37,167 bases of DNA from Lachnoclostridium sp. UBA7097 (lineage in GTDB: Bacteria > Bacillota > Clostridia > Lachnospirales > Lachnospiraceae): NCBI GenBank assembly GCA_002499945.1, contig DKYP01000116.1:45346-82512 (forward strand), read 5' to 3'. Shown here one piece after another: positions 15,635 to 23,148 of the stretch (position 1 is the first letter of the stretch; each line of letters opens with the position of its first letter). Both the position numbers and the translations under genes were made by a program. The notes under the pieces were generated by a model. That model did not search any database. It was given only the letters and a program-made list of their open reading frames with translations, and was not told where the DNA came from.

Positions 15635-16471
15635 ATGTATTATATAGGAAACCATCTGCCTGCCTCCAATGGATATACAATAATGGGAAATATGGCGTTA
15701 GGGCTTGGGGGAAATACATTTGCATTTTTTACAAGAAACCCAAGGGGAAGCAGGGCCAAAGAGGTTGATGAAAGAGATATCCAGGAGTTTCTTAAAATAG
15801 CAGAGGAAAATAGTTTTGGAAAGCTTGTTGCACATGCACCCTATACATTAAATTTGTGTTCTGATAAAGAAAAGGTAAGGAATTTTTCTAAGGAAACATT
15901 TGCAGATGATATAAAAAGGATGGAGTATATACCTGGCAATTATTATAATTTCCATCCCGGTTCGCATACTGGACAGGGGGCAGGGAAAGGTATTGAAATA
16001 ATTGCAGATGTGCTAAATGAAGTATTGTCACCAGGACAATCAACTATTGTACTGCTTGAAACAATGGCAGGCAAGGGAAGTGAAGTTGGCAGGACATTTG
16101 AAGAATTAAGGGAGATTATGGACAGGGTAAAACAGAAAGACAAGCTTGGGGTCTGCCTTGATACATGCCATATATGGGATGGCGGGTATGATATAGTTAA
16201 TAACCTTGATGGCGTTATAGATGAATTTGACAGGGTTATAGGGCTTGAAAACCTTTATGCCATACATTTTAATGACAGTAAAAATGAATGTGGCTCACAT
16301 AAAGACAGGCATGAAAAGATAGGGTATGGTAAAATCGGGCTTGAAGCAATGAAGCGTGCAGCACTCCATCCTGCCTTTGCAGGAAAGCCTTTTATACTGG
16401 AAACACCTAATGATGATGAAGGTTATAAAAAGGAGATTGCAATGTTTAAGGGATGGATGGAGGAAAACTAA
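15635..16471 (+). CDS. nfo: deoxyribonuclease IV (apurinic/apyrimidinic endonuclease)
   Basis: Endonuclease IV cuts the backbone 5' of abasic sites during base-excision repair. The 278-residue TIM-barrel has the three family signatures with zinc ligands: the His in VAHAPYTLNL and NFHPGSHTGQG, Glu in VLLETMAGKGSEVG, LGVCLDTCHIWDGGYD, and HFNDSKNECGSHKDRHEKIG. Normal length. ATG 15635 follows AAAGGA and GAGG; a TTG at 15617 is in frame but improbable. It follows the histidine phosphatase gene and converges with the minus-strand cluster, with no clear terminator between them. Confidence 0.95.
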   Translation: MYYIGNHLPASNGYTIMGNMALGLGGNTFAFFTRNPRGSRAKEVDERDIQEFLKIAEENSFGKLVAHAPYTLNLCSDKEKVRNFSKETFADDIKRMEYIPGNYYNFHPGSHTGQGAGKGIEIIADVLNEVLSPGQSTIVLLETMAGKGSEVGRTFEELREIMDRVKQKDKLGVCLDTCHIWDGGYDIVNNLDGVIDEFDRVIGLENLYAIHFNDSKNECGSHKDRHEKIGYGKIGLEAMKRAALHPAFAGKPFILETPNDDEGYKKEIAMFKGWMEEN

Positions 16472-16480
16472 AAAGTGTTT

Positions 16481-16672
16481 TTATGGTTTTTTCTTATTAA
16501 AACCTCTGGTAATATTGTATAAAACTGCAAGTACATTACAGAATAAGGCTGCATATAATAATGCGTCGTTTCTTTCTGTTGAAAAAAGGTATAAACCAAT
16601 AAATATTATTTCTGCAAGGAATAATGCTGTAACTGATATCCATAATAATTTGTTTATTAAATCCTTATCCAT
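16481..16672 (-). CDS. 63-residue two-helix membrane protein
   Basis: I do not recognise the family. It has two hydrophobic helices (about 9-29 and 37-55) and a basic C-terminus (RGFNKKKP). It starts 22 bases after the ferredoxin-type membrane protein gene on the same strand, so it is probably its partner or a passenger in the padR cluster. Confidence 0.65.
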   Translation of the reverse strand: MDKDLINKLLWISVTALFLAEIIFIGLYLFSTERNDALLYAALFCNVLAVLYNITRGFNKKKP

Positions 16673-16694
16673 ATTTTATCTCCTTTTGGCTTGT

Positions 16695-17531
16695 TTACAA
16701 TGCTTGTTTTGGACAGTTTTTAACACACTCAAAGCAGAGGATACATTCTGTCCCGTTTTTCCGTTTCCGGGAGTTATCTGTGACATCTACATCCATAGGG
16801 CAGGCTTTTTTGCATTTACCACAGGAAACACACTTGCTTTTGTCGCATTTTATACGTAACAATGAAAAATAGCTCATAGGTTTTAAAAATACTGTAACAG
16901 GACAGATGTATTTGCAAAAAGCACGGTTATCTTCCAGGATGATTGCCAGGATAATTCCAGTTATGTAATACACGCCGTTACCAATTAAGAATGCCCAGAA
17001 CATAATGCGTTCCATATTTTTTACACTGGCAAGGAACAAAGCACTTACAAATATAAAAGATAATGCAAAGGTAATATACCGTATCCATCCCCATTTTTTA
17101 CGTGGGTGCTTTGGTGTTTTATAAGGAAGTAAATCAAGGACCATTGCTGTCCAGCAGGCAAACCCGCACCATCCCCGCCCGAATACCAGAGGGCCAAATA
17201 TTTTTGCTACTGCATAATGTATAGTTGCGGCTTCAAAAACACCTGTAAACAGGTAGTACCAGAACCCTTCAATCTGCATGTTCTCATTACAGATAAGTCC
17301 AAGGTAGACAAGCATATAAGTTCCAACTAAAAACTGTGTAACCCTGCGTGCGTGCCTGTATTGGATTTGGAATAAAAAAACGCCTGCGGCTATTGATGTT
17401 CCAATATAGCTGAAATTAAATAAGTAAAATAAGTTGTCCTTTGCCAGCCATAATGTGACTGCTACAGTTTCAAAAATTAACCACATAATGGCAGGTAATA
17501 TAAGTTTCTTTATTCTTTGGGTTTTTATCAT
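16695..17531 (-). CDS. polytopic membrane protein with 4Fe-4S ferredoxin domain (NapH/YccM-like)
   Basis: A 278-residue protein with about six membrane helices in the first 215 residues, including a GRGWCGFACWTAMVLDLLPY segment and KYICPV, both typical of NapH/YccM/NosR-type electron carriers. The C-terminus holds two Cys clusters, CDKSKCVSCGKCKKACP and CILCFECVKNCP, able to bind two 4Fe-4S centres. It likely passes electrons between quinone and a partner. No terminal reductase is visible here. Middle gene of the padR-controlled cluster. Confidence 0.85.
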   Translation of the reverse strand: MIKTQRIKKLILPAIMWLIFETVAVTLWLAKDNLFYLFNFSYIGTSIAAGVFLFQIQYRHARRVTQFLVGTYMLVYLGLICNENMQIEGFWYYLFTGVFEAATIHYAVAKIFGPLVFGRGWCGFACWTAMVLDLLPYKTPKHPRKKWGWIRYITFALSFIFVSALFLASVKNMERIMFWAFLIGNGVYYITGIILAIILEDNRAFCKYICPVTVFLKPMSYFSLLRIKCDKSKCVSCGKCKKACPMDVDVTDNSRKRKNGTECILCFECVKNCPKQAL

Positions 17532-17563
17532 AATGGCTTTGTCTTTCTCCCTCTTTAGATATT

Positions 17564-18124
17564 TTATTCATTATCAGGATAATTTCCTGGCAGCTTCTCC
17601 AGCTTGCCAATACACATTTCACTCCATTGCCTGAGCATATTCATGTACATTATTCCGTATTCAATCGTCATGCCCCAGTAAACCGCCTGTACAGGGTCAT
17701 CAATTTCTTTTGAATAAAGGTCTGCACTTACAGGGGGCTTCTCCATTTCTTTTAAACAGTTTATAGCGTATTCTTTTACTGATTGGAAAAACTGTATGTT
17801 TTCTTCTGGTGGCAGTTCTCCCCGGAAAAATGTACGCATAAGGAGTGGGTTTTTGCCTGGTTTTATACTATTGTCAGAAAGCCAGCGTTTTAGTTCAGAT
17901 TTTCCTGTTTCTGTAACAGAAAAAACATTTTTATCAGGTTTTCCATGTTGAGGGATGGTGGTATCTGTTACCCATCCATATTCTTTAAGGTTTTGCAATT
18001 CCCTGTAAATCTGGCTGGTCTGTGCGTTCCAGAAGAAATTGAGCGAATCACGGAATACTGTCATAATTTCATAACCACTCATTTCTCTATAGTTCAATAA
18101 TCCTAATATGCCATGTTTTAACAT
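17564..18124 (-). CDS. PadR-family transcriptional regulator
   Basis: A 186-residue regulator. The N-terminal winged helix (about residues 1-85) has the usual opening MLKHGILGLLNYREMSGYEI and TSQIYRELQNLKEYGWVTDT; the C-terminal part (about 95-180) is the helical dimerisation domain (Vir_C type). ATG 18124 has GGAGGAA 6 bases upstream; the frame is open further but without a start site. It leads the operon with the ferredoxin-type protein, from a promoter containing a palindrome, so autorepression by a small-molecule-responsive PadR is likely. Confidence 0.9.
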   Translation of the reverse strand: MLKHGILGLLNYREMSGYEIMTVFRDSLNFFWNAQTSQIYRELQNLKEYGWVTDTTIPQHGKPDKNVFSVTETGKSELKRWLSDNSIKPGKNPLLMRTFFRGELPPEENIQFFQSVKEYAINCLKEMEKPPVSADLYSKEIDDPVQAVYWGMTIEYGIMYMNMLRQWSEMCIGKLEKLPGNYPDNE

Positions 18125-18151
18125 TACTGTTTCCTCCAATATTCTATTTGT

Positions 18152-18180
18152 ATTATATTCTATAAGTGGAATATAGTCAA
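18152..18180 (-). promoter_or_regulatory. padR promoter with internal palindromic operator
   Basis: On the minus strand TTGACT (18180-18175), a 17-base spacer and TATAAT (18157-18152). The palindrome ATATTC-N8-GAATAT (18155-18174) fills the spacer and the edge of the -10. A protein bound there would block polymerase, fitting PadR autoregulation. Confidence 0.75.
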
Positions 18181-18228
18181 GGGTGGATTTATTTTGTGTT
18201 TCCCATTTTTTTGATGGCAATAATTTTT

Positions 18229-18395
18229 ATCAATGGGCTGGCAATTTCAAAATATTTCCAACGACAGCACGCTTCCGCTTGGACGGGTTCACGCAACGGC
18301 GCATAAAAGGGCAGACTACGCCCTTTAAACGCCGGCGGTCCCGTACAGCTGTCTTTTGGAAATACATTTGAAATTTGCCAGCTAATTTACTTTTG
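18229..18395 (+). repeat. palindromic structured repeat, copy A
   Basis: First of three related elements. Ends are GCTGGCAATTTCAAA (from 18237) and TTTGAAATTTGCCAGC (to 18382), followed by TAATTTACTTTTGG. Core blocks include GCTTCCGCTTGGACG, CACGCAACGG and CCGTACAGC. The stem pairs TATTTCCAA with TTGGAAATA and GACAGC with GCTGTC; the apical hairpin is AAAGGGC (18306-18312), 7-nt loop, GCCCTTT (18320-18326). It lies between divergent padR and the LD-carboxypeptidase gene. There is no coding potential. Confidence 0.85.
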
Positions 18396-18585
18396 GTATA
18401 ATTCCGCAAAAAACAAAAATAAAATTAATAATATTCTATAAATACAACAAAATAAGGGCGGCAGACTCTTGTAATAAAAAAATGGGGAAACTCAAATTTG
18501 ATATATGGTTGATTATTCCAATGTATGTGGTATTATAATTAATATGGTTTGCTGGTTAATATTAGGAAATATTGGAGGAGTGGTA

Positions 18586-19617
18586 ATGAGAATACCAAAG
18601 TTTTTAGAAGATGGAGAGACAATAGGTTTTGTGGCGCCGTCTTTTGGCTGTAATATAGAGCCATATAAAAGTGGTTTTATAAGTGCGCAGGAACGGTTTA
18701 AATCAATGGGATATAAACTGGAGATTGGTGAAAACTGTTATGAGGGGTGTGGTATTGGAATTAGCAATACACCTGAAAAATGCGGGCATGAGCTTAATAG
18801 TTTTATTATGGGAAAAAGGGCAGATGCAATTATTTCATGCGGTGGTGGCGAGCTTATGTGTGAAGTGCTTGATTATGTGGATTTTGATGGTATAACTAAA
18901 GCAGAGCCTGTGTGGTATATGGGATTTTCAGATAATACTAATATGACATTCCTGCTGCCAGTTCTTTGTGATACTGCTGCAATATATGCACCATGTGCGC
19001 CGGCGTTTGGTATGAGGGAATGGCATAAATCGGTACATGATGCTTTTGGCGTGCTTACAGGCAGGACATCTTTGGTAAATGGTTATGGGATGTGGGAGAA
19101 AGAGTCACTTAAAACAGAGGAAAACCCGCTTGAACCATATAATGTTACAGAGAAGAGGGAAACAAAGTATTATAATTGCAATACTGCAGATGGTGCAGAA
19201 ATTAGCGGAAGGCTTATTGGGGGCTGCCTTGATTGCCTTAGTGTACTTGTTGGTACTAAATATGACAAGGTAGCAGAGTTTAATGAAAGATACAAAGAAG
19301 ACGGGATAATATGGTTTATGGAGGCATGTGAACTTAATGTAATGTCTATAAGAAGGGCATTATGGCAGCTTGCACATGCAGGATGGTTCAAATATGTTAA
19401 GGGATTCCTTATAGGACGCCCGGCGTGTTTTGGGGATGAACTTTTTGGGCTGGACCAGTACAGGGCAGTAACAGGTATTCTTGGGGAATATAATGTGCCA
19501 GTAATAATGGATTTGGATATAGGCCATCTTCCGCCAATGATGCCATTAATTGCGGGTGCTAAAGCACATGTACAGGCAAGTGGTAATGATATTTCAATAG
19601 AGTTTATGTTAAAGTAA
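18586..19617 (+). CDS. LD-carboxypeptidase / MccF-like peptidase (family S66)
   Basis: A 343-residue serine peptidase of family S66, whose members trim the terminal D-Ala from muropeptide tetrapeptides or inactivate microcin-C-like compounds. The nucleophile Ser115 is in MGFSDNTNM, the Glu near 246 in WFMEACELN, and His near 314 in DIGHLPPMMPLIAG. GFVAPSFG at the N-terminus is typical. ATG 18586 has GGAGG at 18574-18578; an upstream in-frame stretch from 18505 has no site. The MccF and LdcA groups cannot be separated here, though the LPPMMPLIAGA ending looks more MccF-like. No signal peptide, so cytosolic. A weak promoter (TTGATT 18509, TATAAT 18534) may precede it. Confidence 0.87.
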   Translation: MRIPKFLEDGETIGFVAPSFGCNIEPYKSGFISAQERFKSMGYKLEIGENCYEGCGIGISNTPEKCGHELNSFIMGKRADAIISCGGGELMCEVLDYVDFDGITKAEPVWYMGFSDNTNMTFLLPVLCDTAAIYAPCAPAFGMREWHKSVHDAFGVLTGRTSLVNGYGMWEKESLKTEENPLEPYNVTEKRETKYYNCNTADGAEISGRLIGGCLDCLSVLVGTKYDKVAEFNERYKEDGIIWFMEACELNVMSIRRALWQLAHAGWFKYVKGFLIGRPACFGDELFGLDQYRAVTGILGEYNVPVIMDLDIGHLPPMMPLIAGAKAHVQASGNDISIEFMLK

Positions 19618-19633
19618 GTTACAAGTGTGGGCT

Positions 19634-19669
19634 GCCCATCACCTAAAGGTAATGGGCTTCCAAGTTTTT
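19634..19669. terminator. terminator between convergent genes
   Basis: GCCCAT, one bulge, ACCT, two-base loop, AGGT, one bulge, ATGGGC (19634-19657), then a T-run at 19665-19669. It overlaps the last codon of the chemoreceptor gene on the other strand. Confidence 0.65.
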
Positions 19670-21719
19670 AATAATTATACCTGTCCAGGATATTTTTTAG
19701 CTGTTCTGCATGGTACATCATTTCTTTGCTTGTATTGGCATTTTCATGTGCTGTTGCAGAGTTGCTTTGTGTTACAATAGCAATTTGTTCTAGTGCTTCG
19801 TGTATCTGTGTTATTGCATCTGACTGGTCTTCTGTTGCGGTTGCAATGCTATTTACCAGATTATTAGTAGCCTGGTTTTTCTCTTCTATGCTTTCAAGTG
19901 ATTTAACTGCAATATCAAGGTCCTTCATGCTGTCTGTGACATTATTGCATGTTTTGCCAATAAGTTCTGCTGTTTTTAATGCTGCATCATTACATTGTGC
20001 TGCAAGTGAACGTATTTCAGATGCCACTACAGCAAAGCCTTTTCCAGCCTCACCAGCCCTTGCTGCTTCAACAGAGGCATTCATGGAGAGAAGGTTCGTT
20101 TGGGCAGCAATGCCCTGCATAAGGTTTGTAATGCTGTTTACTTCATTGGAGTTTTCTTCAATAATGTTCATTGTGTCTGCCAGTTTGTGTAAATTCCTGT
20201 TTCCTTCATCTAACTCCTTTACAATTAATGACATCATTTCATTAGCTTTTTTGGTATTGCTTGAAGTTTGTTTTATCTCATCTGTAATGCCAGTTAATGA
20301 TGCAAATAATTCTTCTGTAGCACTTGCCTGGTCTGATGTGCCGTCGGCAAGCGTCTGGGCGGATGCACCAAAATTCTGTGTTCCCGATATAAGGGCTTTG
20401 GATGCAACGTTAATCTGGTTTATTGTTTTAACCATGCTTCCGTTAATTGATGCCAGTGATGAAGCAAGCTGGCTGAACTCGCCACTGAATTGGCCTTGTA
20501 TTGTTTCACTGAAATCACCATCTGCTATTTTTTTAGCAAAGATATTTATTTCCTGCAAAATATCTTTTAGTGTGCCAATAGTCTTATTAGTATTATTTAA
20601 GAGGCCGGCACATTCATCATTGCCATTTACTTTTGGTATGACAGTTGTCAAATCGCCTTCTGAAAGGAGTTTAAGGCGCTCAAGGCTTAACTTGATTGGC
20701 CTGGTAATGCTTCTTGTTATAAGTGCAATAAGTAAAATTGCAAGGATTATTGCAACAACTGTAACAGTTATTCCTGACTGGTTGACTTTCTGTATAAGGG
20801 ATAAGGCTTTTTCCTTATCATGTAATGTAATAACTGACCATGTATCAGAATACCCGTCAAGTTCTACAGGGGAATAACTTGCATAATAACTTGTATCATT
20901 ATATGTTACCTCTGTTGAGCCGCTTTTGCCTGACATAACGTCTGAAACTATCTTTGAGAAATCTTCTGAAACCCTGATAGGCTTTTCCTCGGTAATTATA
21001 TTTCCGCTGCCGTCATAAAGGGTTTCGCCATTGTCATCTTTAAGTGATATAGTCCTTGTCAGGTTCTTGTAATTATATAATTCTTCATAATAGACACTTT
21101 CGGGATGGGCAAGTATAGTACCTTCGCCGTCTATAATAAATGACATTTTGCCATCTGCTGTGTCGGAATATTCTTCAACAAGGGACTGTAGTGTTGCCAG
21201 TTTTATATCAGTTGCAAGTACACCTTTTATGCTGTTATTCCTTATAAGCGGGTAAAAAATAGATGCACATGCCATATTGGTTGAAACAGAATAATATGAT
21301 TTTGATATAAAAGGTTTCTGCTTCTCCATTGTTTCAATAAACCACCATCTGCTTGCCCTGTTGCTTAGTTCCCCTGTTGAGCGTGAAGTCTGGTCGCCGT
21401 TGGTGTCCTGTATATAGATTAATTCAAAGTAATCATTTCTTTCTGCAACACCTTTAACTATGGGGTCTTGAACTCTGCCATTCATTGTAAGTACAGGATT
21501 TGAAAATGCAAGTTCTTCTGTTATTGCATATGCCTTATTCATAAAACTTTCAACAGCCTGTGATATTGAATTGTTAATTTCACTATCATGTTTTACAATC
21601 TGGTTATTGTATGTACTTCTTAGAAAATTACCAGTAATCCCTAAAATAGTTATAGCAAATATACATAAAACCAGTATCATAGGGAACATAAATTTGCTAA
21701 AAATACTTTTAAACTTCAT
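19668..21719 (-). CDS. methyl-accepting chemotaxis protein with extracellular dCache sensor
   Basis: A 683-residue chemoreceptor. An N-terminal signal anchor (about 10-32) is followed by a dCache-type ligand domain (about 40-305; YIQDTNGDQTSR, RWWFIETMEKQKPFISKSY), a second membrane helix (about 312-335), HAMP (about 335-390; RSITRPIKLSLERLKLLSEG), and a cytoplasmic signalling domain with the conserved tip GIAAQTNLLSMNASVEAARA and GKGFAVVASEIRSLA. It would report on a small ligand to CheA/CheW, neither of which is in this window. RBS AAAAGGAG lies before the ATG. A 383-codon open frame on the other strand is a shadow. Confidence 0.95.
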   Translation of the reverse strand: MKFKSIFSKFMFPMILVLCIFAITILGITGNFLRSTYNNQIVKHDSEINNSISQAVESFMNKAYAITEELAFSNPVLTMNGRVQDPIVKGVAERNDYFELIYIQDTNGDQTSRSTGELSNRASRWWFIETMEKQKPFISKSYYSVSTNMACASIFYPLIRNNSIKGVLATDIKLATLQSLVEEYSDTADGKMSFIIDGEGTILAHPESVYYEELYNYKNLTRTISLKDDNGETLYDGSGNIITEEKPIRVSEDFSKIVSDVMSGKSGSTEVTYNDTSYYASYSPVELDGYSDTWSVITLHDKEKALSLIQKVNQSGITVTVVAIILAILLIALITRSITRPIKLSLERLKLLSEGDLTTVIPKVNGNDECAGLLNNTNKTIGTLKDILQEINIFAKKIADGDFSETIQGQFSGEFSQLASSLASINGSMVKTINQINVASKALISGTQNFGASAQTLADGTSDQASATEELFASLTGITDEIKQTSSNTKKANEMMSLIVKELDEGNRNLHKLADTMNIIEENSNEVNSITNLMQGIAAQTNLLSMNASVEAARAGEAGKGFAVVASEIRSLAAQCNDAALKTAELIGKTCNNVTDSMKDLDIAVKSLESIEEKNQATNNLVNSIATATEDQSDAITQIHEALEQIAIVTQSNSATAHENANTSKEMMYHAEQLKNILDRYNY

Positions 21720-21854
21720 AATTATCTCCTTTTTATATTAATTCCATATAGTATAACACACTTTTATAATTCATTCCAATGGTTTTCTTAAATACTTAGT
21801 ATTTATAGCAGGTTTTTGGGAATATTTTGCAAAATATAATTATGATTTATATGC

Positions 21855-21883
21855 TTGTGCCATAGCCAGAATACTGTTATAAT
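21855..21883 (+). promoter_or_regulatory. promoter of the DUF362 gene
   Basis: TTGTGC (21855-21860), 17 bases, TGT-TATAAT (TATAAT 21878-21883). The extended -10 compensates for the weak -35. It lies 25 bases before the start codon. Confidence 0.6.
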
Positions 21884-21907
21884 AAACGCTGCAAGAAGGG
21901 GGCTATT

Positions 21908-23008
21908 ATGAGAAAAAATGATATTTATATAATACAAGGTGAAGATTACAAGCAGATGGCAGTTAAGATATTATATGCAACAGGGCTTGCGGATGATATT
22001 GGAAACAGGAATAAAAGAATTGGCATTAAGCCGAATATCCTTGGTGCAAAGAAAGCGCAGGACGGGGCAGTTACGCATCCTGAGCTGGTGGATGGTGTTT
22101 TAACTTACTTGCGTGGTGAGGGCTTTTCTAATCTTGTAGTATTAGAGGGTTCATGGGTAGGTGATATTACTTCAAAGGCAGTTAAAGTATGTGGTATTTA
22201 TGATGTATGCCAGAAACATAATGTACCATTTGTGGATTTGCAAAAAGATTCATCAAGAACTTTAAATGCGGCGGGAATGAAGATTTCTGTATGTGAACAG
22301 GCGCTTGCACTGGATTATTTAATAAATATCCCTGTTTTAAAGGGGCATTGCCAGACAACTGTCACATGTGCATTAAAGAACAGCAAAGGGCTCATTCCTA
22401 ATTCGGAGAAACGCAGGTTCCATACGCTTGGGCTTCATAAACCTATTGCACATCTTAATACTATAATACACCAGGATTATATACTTGTAGATAATATATG
22501 TGGTGATTTGGACTTTGAAGATGGCGGGAATCCTGTTGTTATGAACAGGGTGCTTGCATTTAAAGACCCGGTTTTATGTGACAGTTTTGCAGCTGAAAGC
22601 ATTGGATACCACCCACATGATATTGAATATATACGGCTGGCTGAAAAACTGGGCATTGGGAGTACAGATGTGGCAGGTGCACATTTTATTCCATTAAATG
22701 AAGGCGCACTTGATTTAAAGAAGGCGCACCGCACTCCAAGGGTATCAAGGCTTGCGGAGTATGCAAAACCAGAAGATGCATGTTCCGCATGTTATGGCTC
22801 GTTAATTTATGCACTTGGAAGGCTGGAAGAAAAATATGGGCTAAGTAATATAGAGAAAGGTTCAGTGTGTATAGGACAGGGCTATAATGGCAAAAGTGGC
22901 AGGCTTGGGGTAGGAAAGTGCACAAGGTGCTTTGATAAAAGCCTTGGCGGATGTCCTCCGAAAGCAGTTGATATTGTAGGTTTTCTGGAAAAAGAATGGT
23001 TTAATTAA
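21908..23008 (+). CDS. DUF362 domain-containing protein
   Basis: A 366-residue cytosolic protein of the DUF362 family. Key stretches are IGIKPNILGAKKAQDGAVTH (about 43-62), LINIPVLKGHCQTTVTCALK (about 138-157) and DPVLCDSFAA. The C-terminus carries Cys pairs (CSACYGS; GKCTRCFDKSLGGCPP) that could bind a metal or Fe-S cluster, though no full ferredoxin motif is present. The biochemical role of the family is poorly defined. GAAGGGGG precedes the ATG. It stands alone between the chemoreceptor and the RND gene. Confidence 0.85.
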   Translation: MRKNDIYIIQGEDYKQMAVKILYATGLADDIGNRNKRIGIKPNILGAKKAQDGAVTHPELVDGVLTYLRGEGFSNLVVLEGSWVGDITSKAVKVCGIYDVCQKHNVPFVDLQKDSSRTLNAAGMKISVCEQALALDYLINIPVLKGHCQTTVTCALKNSKGLIPNSEKRRFHTLGLHKPIAHLNTIIHQDYILVDNICGDLDFEDGGNPVVMNRVLAFKDPVLCDSFAAESIGYHPHDIEYIRLAEKLGIGSTDVAGAHFIPLNEGALDLKKAHRTPRVSRLAEYAKPEDACSACYGSLIYALGRLEEKYGLSNIEKGSVCIGQGYNGKSGRLGVGKCTRCFDKSLGGCPPKAVDIVGFLEKEWFN

Positions 23009-23113
23009 TATTTTAGATACAGGTTATATTATTTTAACTATATACATTTTATCTTATTTGACTTTTAGAAAAATAATGTGTAATTTATTTATGTGACAAT
23101 TTTGAGGCAAACA

Positions 23114-23132
23114 GTGTACAGGAATAGTACAC
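23114..23132. promoter_or_regulatory. inverted repeat before the RND gene (candidate operator)
   Basis: GTGTAC-N7-GTACAC, a perfect palindrome ending 16 bases before the preferred start at 23149. A direct repeat of ACAGGAAT overlaps it (23118 and 23131). A candidate promoter, TTGACT at 23058-23063 with a poor -10 near 23081, lies upstream. The palindrome may be a repressor site or a hairpin occluding the ribosome site. Confidence 0.5.
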
Positions 23133-23148
23133 AGGAATGGAGAAGACT

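Noticed and set aside
19726..20877. 383-codon open frame antisense to the chemoreceptor gene
   Set aside because: It is a shadow of codon bias in the MCP signalling domain: rich in Ser, Ala, Leu and Val, with no ribosome site and no recognisable domain.
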